A DNA stretch of 64,000 bases, taken from NCBI GenBank assembly GCA_964058805.1, contig CAXKVV010000013.1:248001-312000 (forward strand). The letters are read 5' to 3'. The notes under the pieces are model-generated. The model searched no databases. It was not told the DNA's origin and saw only the letters and a program-made list of their open reading frames with translations. The position numbers were made by a program, and so were the translations under genes. This document shows, piece by piece, positions 23,901 through 34,540 of this stretch (the first letter of the stretch is position 1; each line of letters opens with the position of its first letter). The DNA is from Schoenoplectus triqueter. Its lineage: Eukaryota > Streptophyta > Magnoliopsida > Poales > Cyperaceae.

Positions 23901-24499
23901 CTCACCAAAATTCTCTAAATTCATAATGGTCATCTATGTATTTTTTAATTCCTATTTTACCCCTGTATCTTTGTACTAAAAATTCTTTGATAAAGAAAAC
24001 CCTATCTTCTTCTCAATTAATCCCAATTTCTCAGTTGTAGCTCAGTGTCTCTGTCAAATAAATTCTCCTTGCAGAAACTTCACCCCAATTAACATCAATA
24101 CTGATGCTTATTAGGGTTTGATTTGATCAAATGCTGACTACTTATCAGCAATTAATATAAATCTAGACTTGATCAGGTGGTTGCTCCCAGCTTTGGCACC
24201 TGATCAGTCTTGTGAAATTGACTTTCAATCCCTTAACATGAGGGTAATTTGGTCAAAGAGCTGACTACTTATCAGCAATTGACACAAATTAAAGCATGGT
24301 TAGGTGGTTGCTCACAGATTTGGCACCAGGTCAGCCTTGAAAGTAAAATCATATTGAGATTTCTCATGATTGATTGTATCAAAATACTGGTTTGGCATTG
24401 ATACTATTTCATATAGTATAGGGATTGTATTGGTTCAGCTCATAGGGTTTGATCTTGACTTTTCTCTTATATTTCTTTCTTCGACCTTTTCAGGGGTAA
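20901..24499. other. Gene-free region with several local duplications
   Basis: No conserved protein is seen. Paired blocks occur at 21887-21940 and 22078-22130 (ctcggcctaa...ggctc...ctgggccagtggctcacgaga), at about 23580-23620 and 23648-23690 (gtcgggttta...gaga.acaagg), and at 24128-24215 and 24255-24342 (ctgactacttatcagcaatt...aggtggttgctc.cag.tttggcacc). Composition is nearer to expressed or retroelement sequence than to the flanking AT-rich DNA. It may be an old non-coding LTR element, but no LTR pair is certain. Confidence 0.45.
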
Positions 24500-26260
24500 A
24501 GAGTGGGTAGATCCAGATTTATTAACGGTCAGGTTCTATTAAAGACCGAGTATAAAAATTTTAAAAACAAAACCGTCATACTCGTCTCGTTCTCACCTGT
24601 TACCCGCTCTCACCCGTCCTCGCTCTCACCCGTGACCCACGCTCACCCGTCCCGCTCTCACCCACTACAAACCCGCTATCCATACCCGGGTCGGTAAACC
24701 CGTAAAACTCAGACGGGTGAGGAGGAATAATCTATGTCTATCTTATACTGATGCTTCAAAGATACAAAAATAATCTACGTCCACCTTACATTGAGGAGGA
24801 AGCTCGCGTGTCTAGCCTATTGGAATATATGTTCAATATTTACAACTCCCGATGAAATATTAATCAAGCTTCTTCATCCCGTCAAAACACTATGTACACA
24901 TAGAAAAAATAATTAATTTATATTATTTATTACATAGTTTACTCACTCACATTATGCATGTTTTTTTAATCATAATAGAAGTAATAGTGTGTCCGAATTG
25001 CTAAGTGAGTTACGGACAGATGAAGGTTTTGTACATTAACAAATTAACAATAATGAATTACTATGTTATTGTTTGAAAAGTATAGAAGACAATGGAATTG
25101 ACAATCTAAATTACTGAAAAGAGAAATGCAATTTCCTATCGAACGTTGGCGATGATGGCTCGTGATATATTTGCAGTGTCTGTGTCAACGGTTTCTTCCG
25201 AATCATGTTTTAGTTCGGTGAATAGGATTTTAACTGACAAACGTACCAAATTGGGTGCAAATCTTTTTGAGAAACTTGTGTACTTGAAAGACTGGATAAA
25301 TACCGAAGATCGCATGCAACATGATATCACATTTGAGGCCGCAACTCATGCAATCCCAACTCAAGAAAGTGGCACTAATATGATTATAAACCCGGATGAT
25401 GATTCCGACAGTGCATGTGATATCAACGTTGAAAACAGCGACTTATGATACGTGAATGACGATTACTAGATGTTCGGTATGTTTTTCTAAACTCTTTTAA
25501 TCTTATCATCTATTTTTTAACTTTTTGATTATTCGTTAAATATTACTAATAAAAAAGTTAGAACTCAGCCTATGTTCTTTTTACATAGCCGATCTTAAGC
25601 CCGGAATTAAGGAGGAGGGTAACTTATAATTTTTATAAATATTCATGTTCAGAATAATTATAAAAAATATATTTTATAACTTAGAATTTTTATAAATTTT
25701 AATATTTTTATGATTTTTTAATATTATTTAATTTTTTAACAATTAAATATGTAAAACCAAATTAGTTTAAATTAATTATTTTAAAAATTATGATATAATT
25801 TTTTCAATTTTGATTATTTTTTATATTTTTCTGAATTTGTTTTAGAATTATTTAGAACTTTACAAATTTTATTCTATTTTTAAACAATTAGAATTAATAA
25901 AAACCGATTTAGTTAAAAAAATTATGTAAAATATTATGATTAATTTTTTTACTTCTATTGTTTTTTAAAAAAAATCTGTTTTTTTTTTCTGGAATTTTTG
26001 ATTTTTTTTAGTTTTGGCGGTTTAGTTATTTGTTTTGCCAAAAAAAAAAACGACACGTCCTGCCCGTCATGACTCATTTGGACCGGTCCTTGATCCATCC
26101 TTTTCGACCCGTGAGGGTCGTATCCACGAGGTTCTAACACTGATCGGATCAGAATTTTCTAATTTTAAACCGCTCAAATCTATTCCGTCTCATCCGTGAC
26201 CCGTGCTTACCTGTAACCCGATGGAATTTCATACCGGTTCCATTTTCAAATCACTATTGG
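24500..26260 (+). mobile_element. Degenerate hAT transposon
   Basis: A hAT transposase C-terminus (25020-25448) lies between two blocks dense in acccg/cgggt words, at about 24590-24715 and 26090-26230. These may be the subterminal repeats to which hAT transposases bind. Most of the transposase is missing or unreadable. Exact ends and a target duplication were not found, so the limits are approximate. Confidence 0.55.
25020..25448 (+). pseudogene. hAT transposase, C-terminal dimerisation domain remnant
   Basis: The open part (25146-25448, 100 codons) contains MMARDIFAVSVSTVSSES, CFSSVNRILTDKRTKL and FEKLVYLKDWI. These are the conserved steps of the hAT C-terminal dimerisation domain. Just upstream, DNLNY-stop-KREMQFPI preserves the usual lead-in (a Trp codon turned to tga), then a frameshift joins it to the open part. 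The BED zinc finger and catalytic core are not found. After the domain there is an acidic tail ending at 25448. Not functional as an autonomous transposase. Confidence 0.8.
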
Positions 26261-28234
26261 CAGTCTCGTCCATTGTGACAGGGTGAATGGACACATGCTA
26301 ACTGCTGCACTAATATTGTTCCTGAGTTGGTAATGGTACCTCATCTTTTTGGGTCATAGTGGGACCTCAAATTATTAAATTTGGTCAATTTTGGGCTTCA
26401 TGCTTCAGTCGCTTTAGTACATAAATTTTTCAGTTGATTTTTCAATTATGAACATATTTTAGTGAGGTACATACAAATCAAATGCATTTATTTATAAGGA
26501 TCAATAAGTTTTAGTGAGGTATATATAAATGTATAACTTATACAGTTATACTTATCAGAAATTTATGCAAAAAATCAAAGTTATATTTTGAAGAAAAAAG
26601 GGGTTAATTCACCCACGTAGAACTTATTACCGTGATATTTTTAATAAGTATAAAATCATTATTTTAATAATAAATATTAATTAATTAAAATTTTAATAAT
26701 ATATATGACACATCGTATGTGGGATGCAAGTTTAAAACGCATCAATGAAACTAACACCTTTTCATCAAACTCGTCGGTGAGACTGATATCTTTCCATCAG
26801 GACAGTACTCCTAGACCCAATAATACAATTATTACTTCACAAAGAGGTTATGTTTTTCACCCTCTCACATATATTACATCATCAAGACGTATTCATTATA
26901 TTAATTATGTAATATATATGATACATTTAAGATGAAATTTAATTATCATGTATTTAATAATAATTATTATTTAATGATTATTATATTTTTATTTTTTTAA
27001 ATAATTATGTTTAATTTTTTTTAATATAAATTTTCTATATTTAAAATTTTATATTTTAAATAATTTACTTAAGGACGATAATATTATCGGACAGATTCGA
27101 GTTACAACTCTATTAATATAAAAAGCGGCGTGAATAGAAAACATCGCATGATTCTTTTGAAGCAAAAATGTCACTTTTATATTGGACGAAATATGAATAC
27201 TTAATATTTTGTGAACGATATATATATACTCAAAACTACATTTGCACATTTTATGTACGTAACTAGCTAACAGTTGCTTTTATAGGATTCTTGTGGTACA
27301 AATTTGGTAGTTGACGAACACTGATCATTTATATTCTTCTTAATTACAAATAAATAAAAACCCCAGTACACGACACTGGTGTGGTGTATTATGTATTCGT
27401 CATGTACAGGAATATAATTTTGAATTGTACACCTTTTAGATTTCGTTTTTAATACTTGCACAACACCAACTTAATGCAGCATGAAATGATTCAAAAACAG
27501 CCTTGAAAATTTTATGCACAGGAAAATATTAAAAATAACACCGTTATTACATGTGACGTGATCTCCCTAAAGAAATTTTGCATTGAAATTTCATGTGCAA
27601 AAAAACTGCTGAGATACTAATAAAATTGAGTAGGTGAACCTACCTGTGCATAATAAACACGTTTATTGATATGAAAGATATCAATGGAAATGTCAACGCC
27701 TTGATGTAACAAAGTTCGAATAGATTAATAATTAATTATTTAGTTAGTTAAGAAACTGTATTATTAATATTATTATCATCATTCTAACAGTTAATTGTTT
27801 CCGGTAATGTTAACGTCAACTATTTTCAGCGAATTAACGCATCATTTATCTAATTTAGTGCAATCATATGGATGTGTTCTCTTTTTATTTTCTCGAATTT
27901 TTGAAAATATTCTTGGCCTGATTGCATTTAACTTGCATCATTTTTTGTCGATAGCTCCTTTAATTAATGACAAAAAATCTCAATTACAATTTTAATTGTT
28001 CAACTGGTTATTTTAAACACGTGCCGTTTGCGGTTAAATAAAAATTACATTGAGTGAAAAAAAAAACAAATTCCCCCCATGTTTATAAACTTTTTTTTAC
28101 CTTCCCATGAAGCAGCACTTCTCTAGTTTGAGTAGTTTCTCTTGTACTATGCATGAATCTATCATGTTTCTTTTAATAAATTGATGGGGCCAAACACATT
28201 AAATAAGGAAAATATTATTTAATGTTTTCCTTAA
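26261..28234. other. Intergenic sequence
   Basis: AT-rich, no gene recognised. Short ORFs on both strands (for example 26705-26935 and 27049-27249) lack family features. Confidence 0.4.
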
Positions 28235-28340
28235 ATAATTCGCCATCATATATTATTAAATAGCGGGGGAAGCATATCTTCGCATTTGACGATTGTGAAC
28301 GTCCTTTATAATTCGCCATCATATATTATTAAATAGCGGG
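28235..28340 (+). repeat. Exact 33-bp direct duplication, 73 bp apart
   Basis: The same 33 bases (ataattcgcc ... aatagcggg) occur at 28235-28267 and 28308-28340. A weaker third relative (ttattaaatggcgagttggc) is near 28515. The perfect identity suggests a recent duplication. Confidence 0.85.
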
Positions 28341-28967
28341 TTGGTGAAACTTCACTACTTTATTCATGACTAGTTTGCCTAATTGCCTTTGGGTTTGATG
28401 GGGTCCAGATACCATTTTCACAAAAAAAAAAAAGAAAAATATACACTATTGAAAAAAAGAGAATTTTTCTTGATACGTGATGATCATAAACATGATAATT
28501 AATTCATTGTCGTGTTATTAAATGGCGAGTTGGCGAAGTTAAAAAAATATTATACTTTTCCCGAGACAATACATTTATTTGCTCCTGGGTTAATTATGTT
28601 GTCAGTACAAGAAAATACCATAACAAATAGAAAATTAAAAAAAATGTTTTCAGATATGATGATTTCCCCCCTGTAACATTATAAAATCAAGACATCATGC
28701 TAATTTTACTCCCAAATTCCTCTTCCATCAATGTCCTGAGATAGAAATCTAATTATTTTATCTAACATTATATAATGAGATTCTTAACTTAAAAAAATAT
28801 AAAAAAGAAAAATTTACATAATGAGAACTGTACATTTTGGAAATTCCTAACAAAACAATCTACACTCCTTTAGGAAGAAAAATTTAGATCTGAATCTGAC
28901 AAACCGAATATCCTTCACGCCATTTCTTCTTCAACTTGGGAAAAAGGAAGTGGATCAAGATGGAGAA

Positions 28968-29290
28968 TAAGAGGTCCTATTTTTAAATTAAAAAAAAAAC
29001 AGAATTCTAAAAATAAAAAAATTATAGATATATTTTTTTTATAAATTGATAGCTCATCAAATTTTATATAATTTCATTAGTTCTTGATAGTTCATCAAAG
29101 ATTATTAAATTTAACGGTTTTCATTAATGTTTACAACGATTATAATTTAACGATTTTTGATGAACTACTAAATATTAATGAAATTGCATGAAATTTGACG
29201 GGTTATAAATCTACATCTATAAATATTTTTCTATTTTTAAATTTTTATTTTTATTTTTTTAAATTTAAAAATAAGACTTTTATTTTTCAA
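28968..29290. mobile_element. Fold-back MITE (family B, copy 1)
   Basis: The arms pair for about 130-150 bp: 'ctatttttaaatt' and 'gatagttcatcaaagatta' on the left are mirrored by 'ttttgatgaacta' and 'aatttaaaaata' on the right. The layout and several words (catcaaagatt, aatttaacggtt) recur in the element at 63057-63437. It sits a few hundred bases upstream of the SCARECROW leader. Confidence 0.6.
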
Positions 29291-29369
29291 GAATAAAAGC
29301 AAATTTTGATCCCAAGTGAGAAAGTACCAAAAAGTTCTTTTACAAAAAAAAATAGAAAAAAAAAATCTG

Positions 29370-29672
29370 TTTTTTTTTTACCACAAACTGATCTCTCTCT
29401 TGCCAATAGCAACTACACAGCTCAATGCGGCAATGCCTCCTTTGAAAACAGCACTTTCCAAACCCAATTCCAAAGTCTCCCCGAAAAGCTTCCCCAAGAA
29501 AATCACTTTTCAATCCTTCTCCGCTCCCAATGCCAATCCCCTCAATTTACTTTGAACTGGATGTCTCCTTCTCAGCGAATCCATCTCATTGGCTCAAAAG
29601 AATTCAGTTATCACTGGAAAGGTTGGAAAACAGTAAACCAGAGACCAAATTCCAAGACCAAATATGATCATT
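29370..29672 (+). pseudogene. Frameshifted ORF remnant with transit-peptide-like start
   Basis: One frame reads LPIATTQLNAAMPPLKTALS, SKVSPKSFPKKITFQSFS and ends at a stop at 29553. Its richness in Ser, Thr, Pro and Lys and lack of acidic residues resemble a chloroplast transit peptide. From 29551 the next frame continues with plausible coding sequence (ELDVSFSANPSHWLKRIQLS) up to a stop at about 29668. The two pieces look like one exon split by a single frame change. I cannot name the family; it could also be chance. Confidence 0.35.
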
Positions 29673-29689
29673 TATTATGATTCTATTTC

Positions 29690-30330
29690 CACGAGACAAG
29701 GCACAATTAAGTAGGGTTTCCCAATTAAACCCTAATATCCCTTCAAGTCAAAATAAAAAGGCTACCACTAATTTGTTAATCCCAGCGCAGCGCCTCATCT
29801 CAAAATTCCCAGGAAAAAGGTGGTGCCGTTTCCCACATAGCCGTAGACGGGTAGACCCACACAGCTCTCTCTCTCTCTCTCTCCTGCTTGAGAGATCGTG
29901 TTGCCTCGCCTCGCCTCTCTACCTAGAAGTTGTGACTGACAACAGTAGGTTAAATGGAATTTCGGAGAGAGAAAAACACAAAAACAAGAACAAGATAAAA
30001 CAACAAGAACTAGGAACAAGAGAGAGAGAGAGAGACGTTATCTATCCTCTTGCCTCCTTGCGCCCCACCGGACCCCGATGCATCTGCAACTGCACCCCGC
30101 TATTCCCGTTTTATTACCATTATTATTACTGTTATTATTCCCCCTCTCCTGCCTCCTCTCCGCCTGTAATTATTTGATTTCTTCCTCTCCTTTGGCTTTG
30201 CCTCTTCACCTCCTGCCCTTTCCCTCTCTCTCTCTGTCTTCTTTCCCTCCTAAACACAAACAACAACTACACCTCCAACACCTGCCTCCTTGCGTAGCAT
30301 GCGCAGAGCTCTTTCCCTTTGTTTTTTCTG
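29690..30330 (+). promoter_or_regulatory. Promoter-proximal region and 5' leader of the SCARECROW gene
   Basis: The region is CT/GA-rich, with (CT)n at 29863-29882 and (GA)n at 30018-30034, then a long pyrimidine-rich stretch to the start codon. Such tracts are common in plant core promoters and leaders. The transcription start is not determinable from sequence alone. Two upstream ATGs (30078 and 30299) fall in the presumed leader. Confidence 0.55.
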
Positions 30331-30383
30331 ATGGCTTCTTCCTCTCTACAACTCCTGCCTCCTCCCCAACAAAAGCCCCATGA
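30078..30383 (+). CDS. Upstream ORF overlapping the SCARECROW start (101 codons)
   Basis: The ATG at 30078 opens a 101-codon frame ending at 30383, past the main start at 30331 and out of frame with it. The product would be Leu/Pro/Ser-rich because it reads CT-rich DNA. If the leader starts upstream of 30078, ribosomes using this ATG would bypass the main start. Protein function is unlikely; a regulatory role is possible. Confidence 0.3.
   Translation: MHLQLHPAIPVLLPLLLLLLFPLSCLLSACNYLISSSPLALPLHLLPFPSLSLSSFPPKHKQQLHLQHLPPCVACAELFPFVFSDGFFLSTTPASSPTKAP
30299..30331 (+). CDS. Ten-codon upstream ORF with stop overlapping the main start
   Basis: The ATG at 30299 encodes [10 protein letters not shown] and stops at tga 30329-30331. 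The last base of this stop is the A of the main ATG, giving the arrangement tgATG. This geometry could allow termination followed by re-initiation. Known from sequence only. Confidence 0.45.
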   Translation: MRRALSLCFF

Positions 30384-33300
30384 TACCTCCTCCTCCTCTC
30401 ATCATTTCCCTCCTTACCTCCTCTCCTCCTCCTCCCCCTCTCATCATTTCCCTCCTTACCTCCTCTCCTCCTCCTCCTCCTCCTCCTCCTCCTCCTCTAT
30501 CAACAACAACAGCACCACCACCACCACCAACAACAACAACAACTCCTCTCTCTTCCCTGAGCCTGATCAACAGCTGCTTTACTTGCTCAACTTGCAACAT
30601 CAACAGCAACACCAACAACTGCAACAGCAAAAGGACCGCCTGCTTGATCTAGACAAAACCATGGTGCGAAAGCGACCCGCTTCTGAGCTTGACGACCCCA
30701 CCAATCCCAGGCTCTCTCGCCGTGCTGGCGCTGGTATTAGTGCTTCCACTGCTGGTGCTGCCTCCACCTCGGTTCAGCCTTTCGTACCCGGGAACCTCTC
30801 CACTCATGTCTTTGCCTCCGGTATTGCTTTCGAAGGCGGTTCTAATTTGATCAGTAACACTAGCCCGGCTCAGATTTTACCTTCTTTGCCTCCTTCTTTG
30901 CCTCCTCCACATGTACAGCAGCTGGTTTGTGGCTTTTCTGGCCTGCCGCTCTTTCCTTCTGAAATTTCGAATGAGGGGTTACCACTGGTGACTGGTACAA
31001 TTGGTGAGGATTCCTCGGCTGGAACTGGTACAGGATCAATTGCATGGCTAGACAGCGTAATTCGAGACTTGATCAGCGCCGCCTCCACAGTATCTATACC
31101 ACAGGTGATACAGAATATCAGAGAAATCATACAGCCATGCAATCCTGGGTTGGCTTCTCTGGTGGAGTTTCGCCTAAGGTGCCTCACAGGTGACCCCCAG
31201 GCTCTCCCCCAACCTGAACCAGTACAGGTACAGCTTCGTTCTCTCCCTCCCAATGATTCACTGCCATTGCTACCTCCACATCCTGACAAACGACGGCGTG
31301 GGGCAGCTGTACCAGTACCTCAACCCCTTAAACGAACTGAATTGCAGCCACTGGTGCAAGTGCTGGAGAATCCAAACACAACCCTGAACCCGACACAAAA
31401 TCCCAACCCAACAAATTTGCAACAGTCGCAGTCACAACCTCAGAGGAGCTCTCCTTCAGCATCTGATGAAGCAGCAGCACAGGCAGCGGCGGCTGCAAAA
31501 AACCGCAAAGACGAGCTGAGGAAACAGAAGAGGGATGAAGAGGGGCTCCACCTTCTAACACTTCTCCTTCAATGTGCGGAGGCGGTGTCTGCAGAGAATC
31601 TCGATGAGGCCCAGCGGATGCTGCTAGAGATTTCTGAGTTGTCTACCCCATACGGCACTTCAGCCCAGAGAGTTGCTGCTTATTTCTCAGAAGCCATGTC
31701 AGCTCGCATTGTCAGTTCATGCCTCGGCCTTTATGCACCATTACCTCCTTCCTGTGTTGTATCACACCGGATCCTGAACAAACTCACGGCTGCATTTCAG
31801 GTGTTCAATGGCATTTCTCCGTTTGTTAAATTCTCTCATTTCACAGCAAACCAAGCAATCCAAGAGGCTTTTGAGAGAGAGGATAGAGTTCACATCATAG
31901 ACTTGGACATAATGCAAGGATTACAATGGCCTGGTTTGTTTCACATCCTGGCATCTCGACCTGGCGGGCCCCCACGTGTCAGGCTAACCGGCCTGGGCTC
32001 TTCAATGGATGCACTGGAGGCAACAGGGAAACGGCTTTCTGATTTTGCCGATACACTCGGTTTGCCATTTGAATTTTGTCCTGTTGCGGAGAAGGTTGGA
32101 AATCTTGACCCAGAACGGCTCGGTGTGTCCTGCCGTGAGGCAGTTGCAGTGCATTGGTTGCACCATTCTCTTTATGATGTTACCGGGTCCGATTCAAACA
32201 CTCTTTGGCTCTTGCAAAGGTAAATATAAATATATTTTTAATTTTACTTGCTTCTTTTTTAGAAAAAATAGGCATGTATTGTTCATACTCAGACGTTTGT
32301 TCTTGCCTTTCTATGTAAGAGAGAGTAATGCATTGCCATTGGTGATGTAATTTGGTTCTGTTCAGGTTGGAAAGTTGGTAGAAGATGTAACTATCGAAGT
32401 CAGCCCTTTATAGAAGATGTAACTATCGAAGTCAGCCCTTAATACACTTTTTATGTAAAAAGATTAGAGGCTTTTGAAGATCATGATATGGGATCAAGGC
32501 TAAAAGTTGTAATTATGGCTTCCTTTTCAAACCTCCACTTTCTCCCTCTAAACCCACCCATCAATTTGAGACGCTATAACCAAAACCCATGTACAAGTAC
32601 ATCAACCACAAAAGATGCTAATATATAATAATGTCTAAATAACGTAGGTTATCACCTAAGGTGGTTACAATGGTTGAACAAGATTTGAGCCAAGCTGGGA
32701 CATTTCTGTCCCGGTTTGTAGAGGCGATACACTATTATTCGGCACTGTTTGACTCCCTTGGAGCAAGTTATGGGGAGGATAGCCTGGAGAGGCACATTGT
32801 AGAGCAACAACTTCTTTCTAGAGAGATCAGGAATGTGTTAGCTGTTGGCGGGCCCTCACGTACAGGGGAGATCAAATTTGGAAATTGGCGTGAGAAGCTC
32901 AGCCAATCTGGCTTTCATGGGGTTTCACTTGCTGGAAATGGAGCTGCTCAGGCAACTTTGCTGCTAGGTGAGAACTATGATTTTCAGCCCCCCCCCCCCC
33001 CCCCCCAATGCAATTTTTATTTTAACTTTGTTAGGCTGGAAGTTTGGGCATATATCAGTAATAAACTTGAACTATACAGATTGTATAAAAGATCAACAGG
33101 AGAGTACTTCAAAAAGGATTCAATCAATGAAAAAAAACATTTCAATTAATGGGTTTTTATCTGGAAACCATCAGAGAAGAAATGTTTTGATCTAATTTAA
33201 CATTTGAGGAATGGGGGGGGGGGAACTGATTTCTAAGTCTAACAAGAAAACATTGGTTTGTCAAAATATCATTGCAAATTTGTTGGTTAGAAAAAAATCA

Positions 33301-33651
33301 ATTGGTTTCACCAACCTTTTTTTTAGTTACTGATCTTGATATTGATGATATAAATTCTGGGGTTCTTGTATGATTTTGTTTTTTTTGTACTTTAATTCAA
33401 TGTTTTATTTAAATATAGAAACTCTTTTTGAAGAAACTTTCACTAAAAATTCAGGCTTACTGGCAATATGTTTTGAAACATTCACCTTTCAAATTCATCA
33501 TTATTCTCTTCAAATTTTAATAGGTATGTTCCCATCCGATGGATACACACTTGTAGAGGAAAATGGCACACTAAAGCTCGGGTGGAAGGATCTGTGCCTC
33601 TTAACTGCATCTGCCTGGCGGCCGATCCAGACCGTTCATCAACCCCGTTAG
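30331..33651 (+). CDS. SCR: SCARECROW-type GRAS transcription factor (3 exons, 778 aa)
   Basis: Exons are 30331-32219, 32648-32967 and 33524-33651; the joined length is 779 codons with the stop, in frame. Splice sites are cttgcaaag/gtaaat..acgtag/g and ctgctag/gtgaga..aatag/gt. Known role: a nuclear partner of SHORT-ROOT that controls endodermis and stem-cell niche patterning. The N-terminus is Ser-, Asn- and Gln-rich. [12 protein letters not shown] is at about residue 111, GFSGLPLFP at about 201, and a basic KRRR near 318. The GRAS domain starts at about residue 400 with [12 protein letters not shown], holding the LxCxE-type LQCAE by which SCR is known to bind retinoblastoma-related protein. 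VHIID is at about 520, and the domain ends with SAW (LLTASAWRP). Arabidopsis SCR is 653 aa; the extra length is in the low-complexity N-terminus. I chose the ATG at 30331; the only upstream in-frame alternative is a TTG. Confidence 0.95.
30397..30480 (+). repeat. In-frame 42-bp duplication in SCARECROW exon 1
   Basis: Two copies with a 42-bp period encode [12 protein letters not shown] twice, followed by a (tcc)n stretch giving poly-Ser and a (cca/aac)n stretch giving Thr/Asn runs. This is slippage-prone sequence in the disordered N-terminus and probably varies between alleles. Confidence 0.85.
32380..32440 (+). repeat. Perfect 30-bp tandem duplication in SCARECROW intron 1
   Basis: The same 30 bases (tagaagatgt ... 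gtcagccctt) occur at 32380-32409 and 32411-32440, separated by one base. Confidence 0.9.
32988..33223 (+). repeat. Poly-C and poly-G tracts in SCARECROW intron 2
   Basis: Intron 2 starts at 32968. It contains a run of 19 C at 32988-33006, 20 bases from the splice donor, and a run of 11 G at 33213-33223. The two tracts are complementary. Confidence 0.9.
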
Positions 33652-34540
33652 GCGAGTAGATGCAATGTTAGTTTGTTTAGGTCTCACTGCTCTCAACATA
33701 GTCTTTTTGCATTGGCCAAATGGGGTTTGTTTAGTGTCTTTATTTACATGTTAGTTCAGAGAATGTTTTGCCTGATAGTTCATGCCGTAAAGATGTGTTG
33801 AGAAATCAAATCCTGTTAGATCAGATAGGCTTACAGAATTTGGATCTGTACTTCATTTTTTCCAATATCATTTTATGTTCTTGTTGCCATTAGAGTTGTT
33901 TTGCTTCATTTATTAAATTTTCACCAATTAAATAGCCATACTAAATAGTTCTAGATTCTATCTGTCACAAGTGCAAGAAGCATTCAACTGGTGTGGTGCC
34001 TACAATAGGCCATTGGGGGGTTTTCTCTACAATTATAAGAAAATTTCTGGGAGTCATGGTGGCCAAAACTTAATATAAAAAATGATTGAATAGAGATTGG
34101 GGCCGGAGTATTCCTATTTCCATCGGATCAAAAATGGATTGGATCAAAAATGGATTTGATGGGTAACATTCAATGGCATCGAGATTTGTACTTATATTTT
34201 AACCAGCTACTTTAACAATCATGCAAAATATAAGATGTGAAGATCTGACGGTTAAAACTACTCATCGAATCAATATTGGTCCGATGGACATCGAACCCAC
34301 TCTGCTTCCATAGAGATCTTGGTCTGCACGGGACCCATTTGCAAACCTGAAACATTTTTTTTTTTCAATTTTATCCTGATTTTAAACTAGACATAAAGAA
34401 ATGCTTGTGCCAGGAAGTGAGCCTTCTACAATTTAGCCTTCCACTGAAAATTTTTTGTCAATTTTTGTCACTTGTTTCCCTTGAAAATTTATCACTTGTA
34501 CAACTTACCTTCCACTAAAAAAATTTGTCAAGTATAAATG
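33652..34540. other. SCARECROW 3' region and downstream intergenic sequence
   Basis: The first few hundred bases after the stop at 33649-33651 are probably 3' untranslated, T-rich with no clear coding. A poly(A) signal of exact aataaa type is not obvious; weaker variants occur near 33915-33940. Nothing else is recognised. Confidence 0.4.

Noticed and set aside
30319..30330. Four-codon N-terminal extension of SCARECROW
   Set aside because: It would need a TTG start; the ATG at 30331 is the first proper in-frame start.
30346..31561. Several antisense ORFs opposite SCARECROW exon 1
   Set aside because: They are shadows of GC-rich and repeat-rich coding sequence; the sense strand has clear GRAS similarity.
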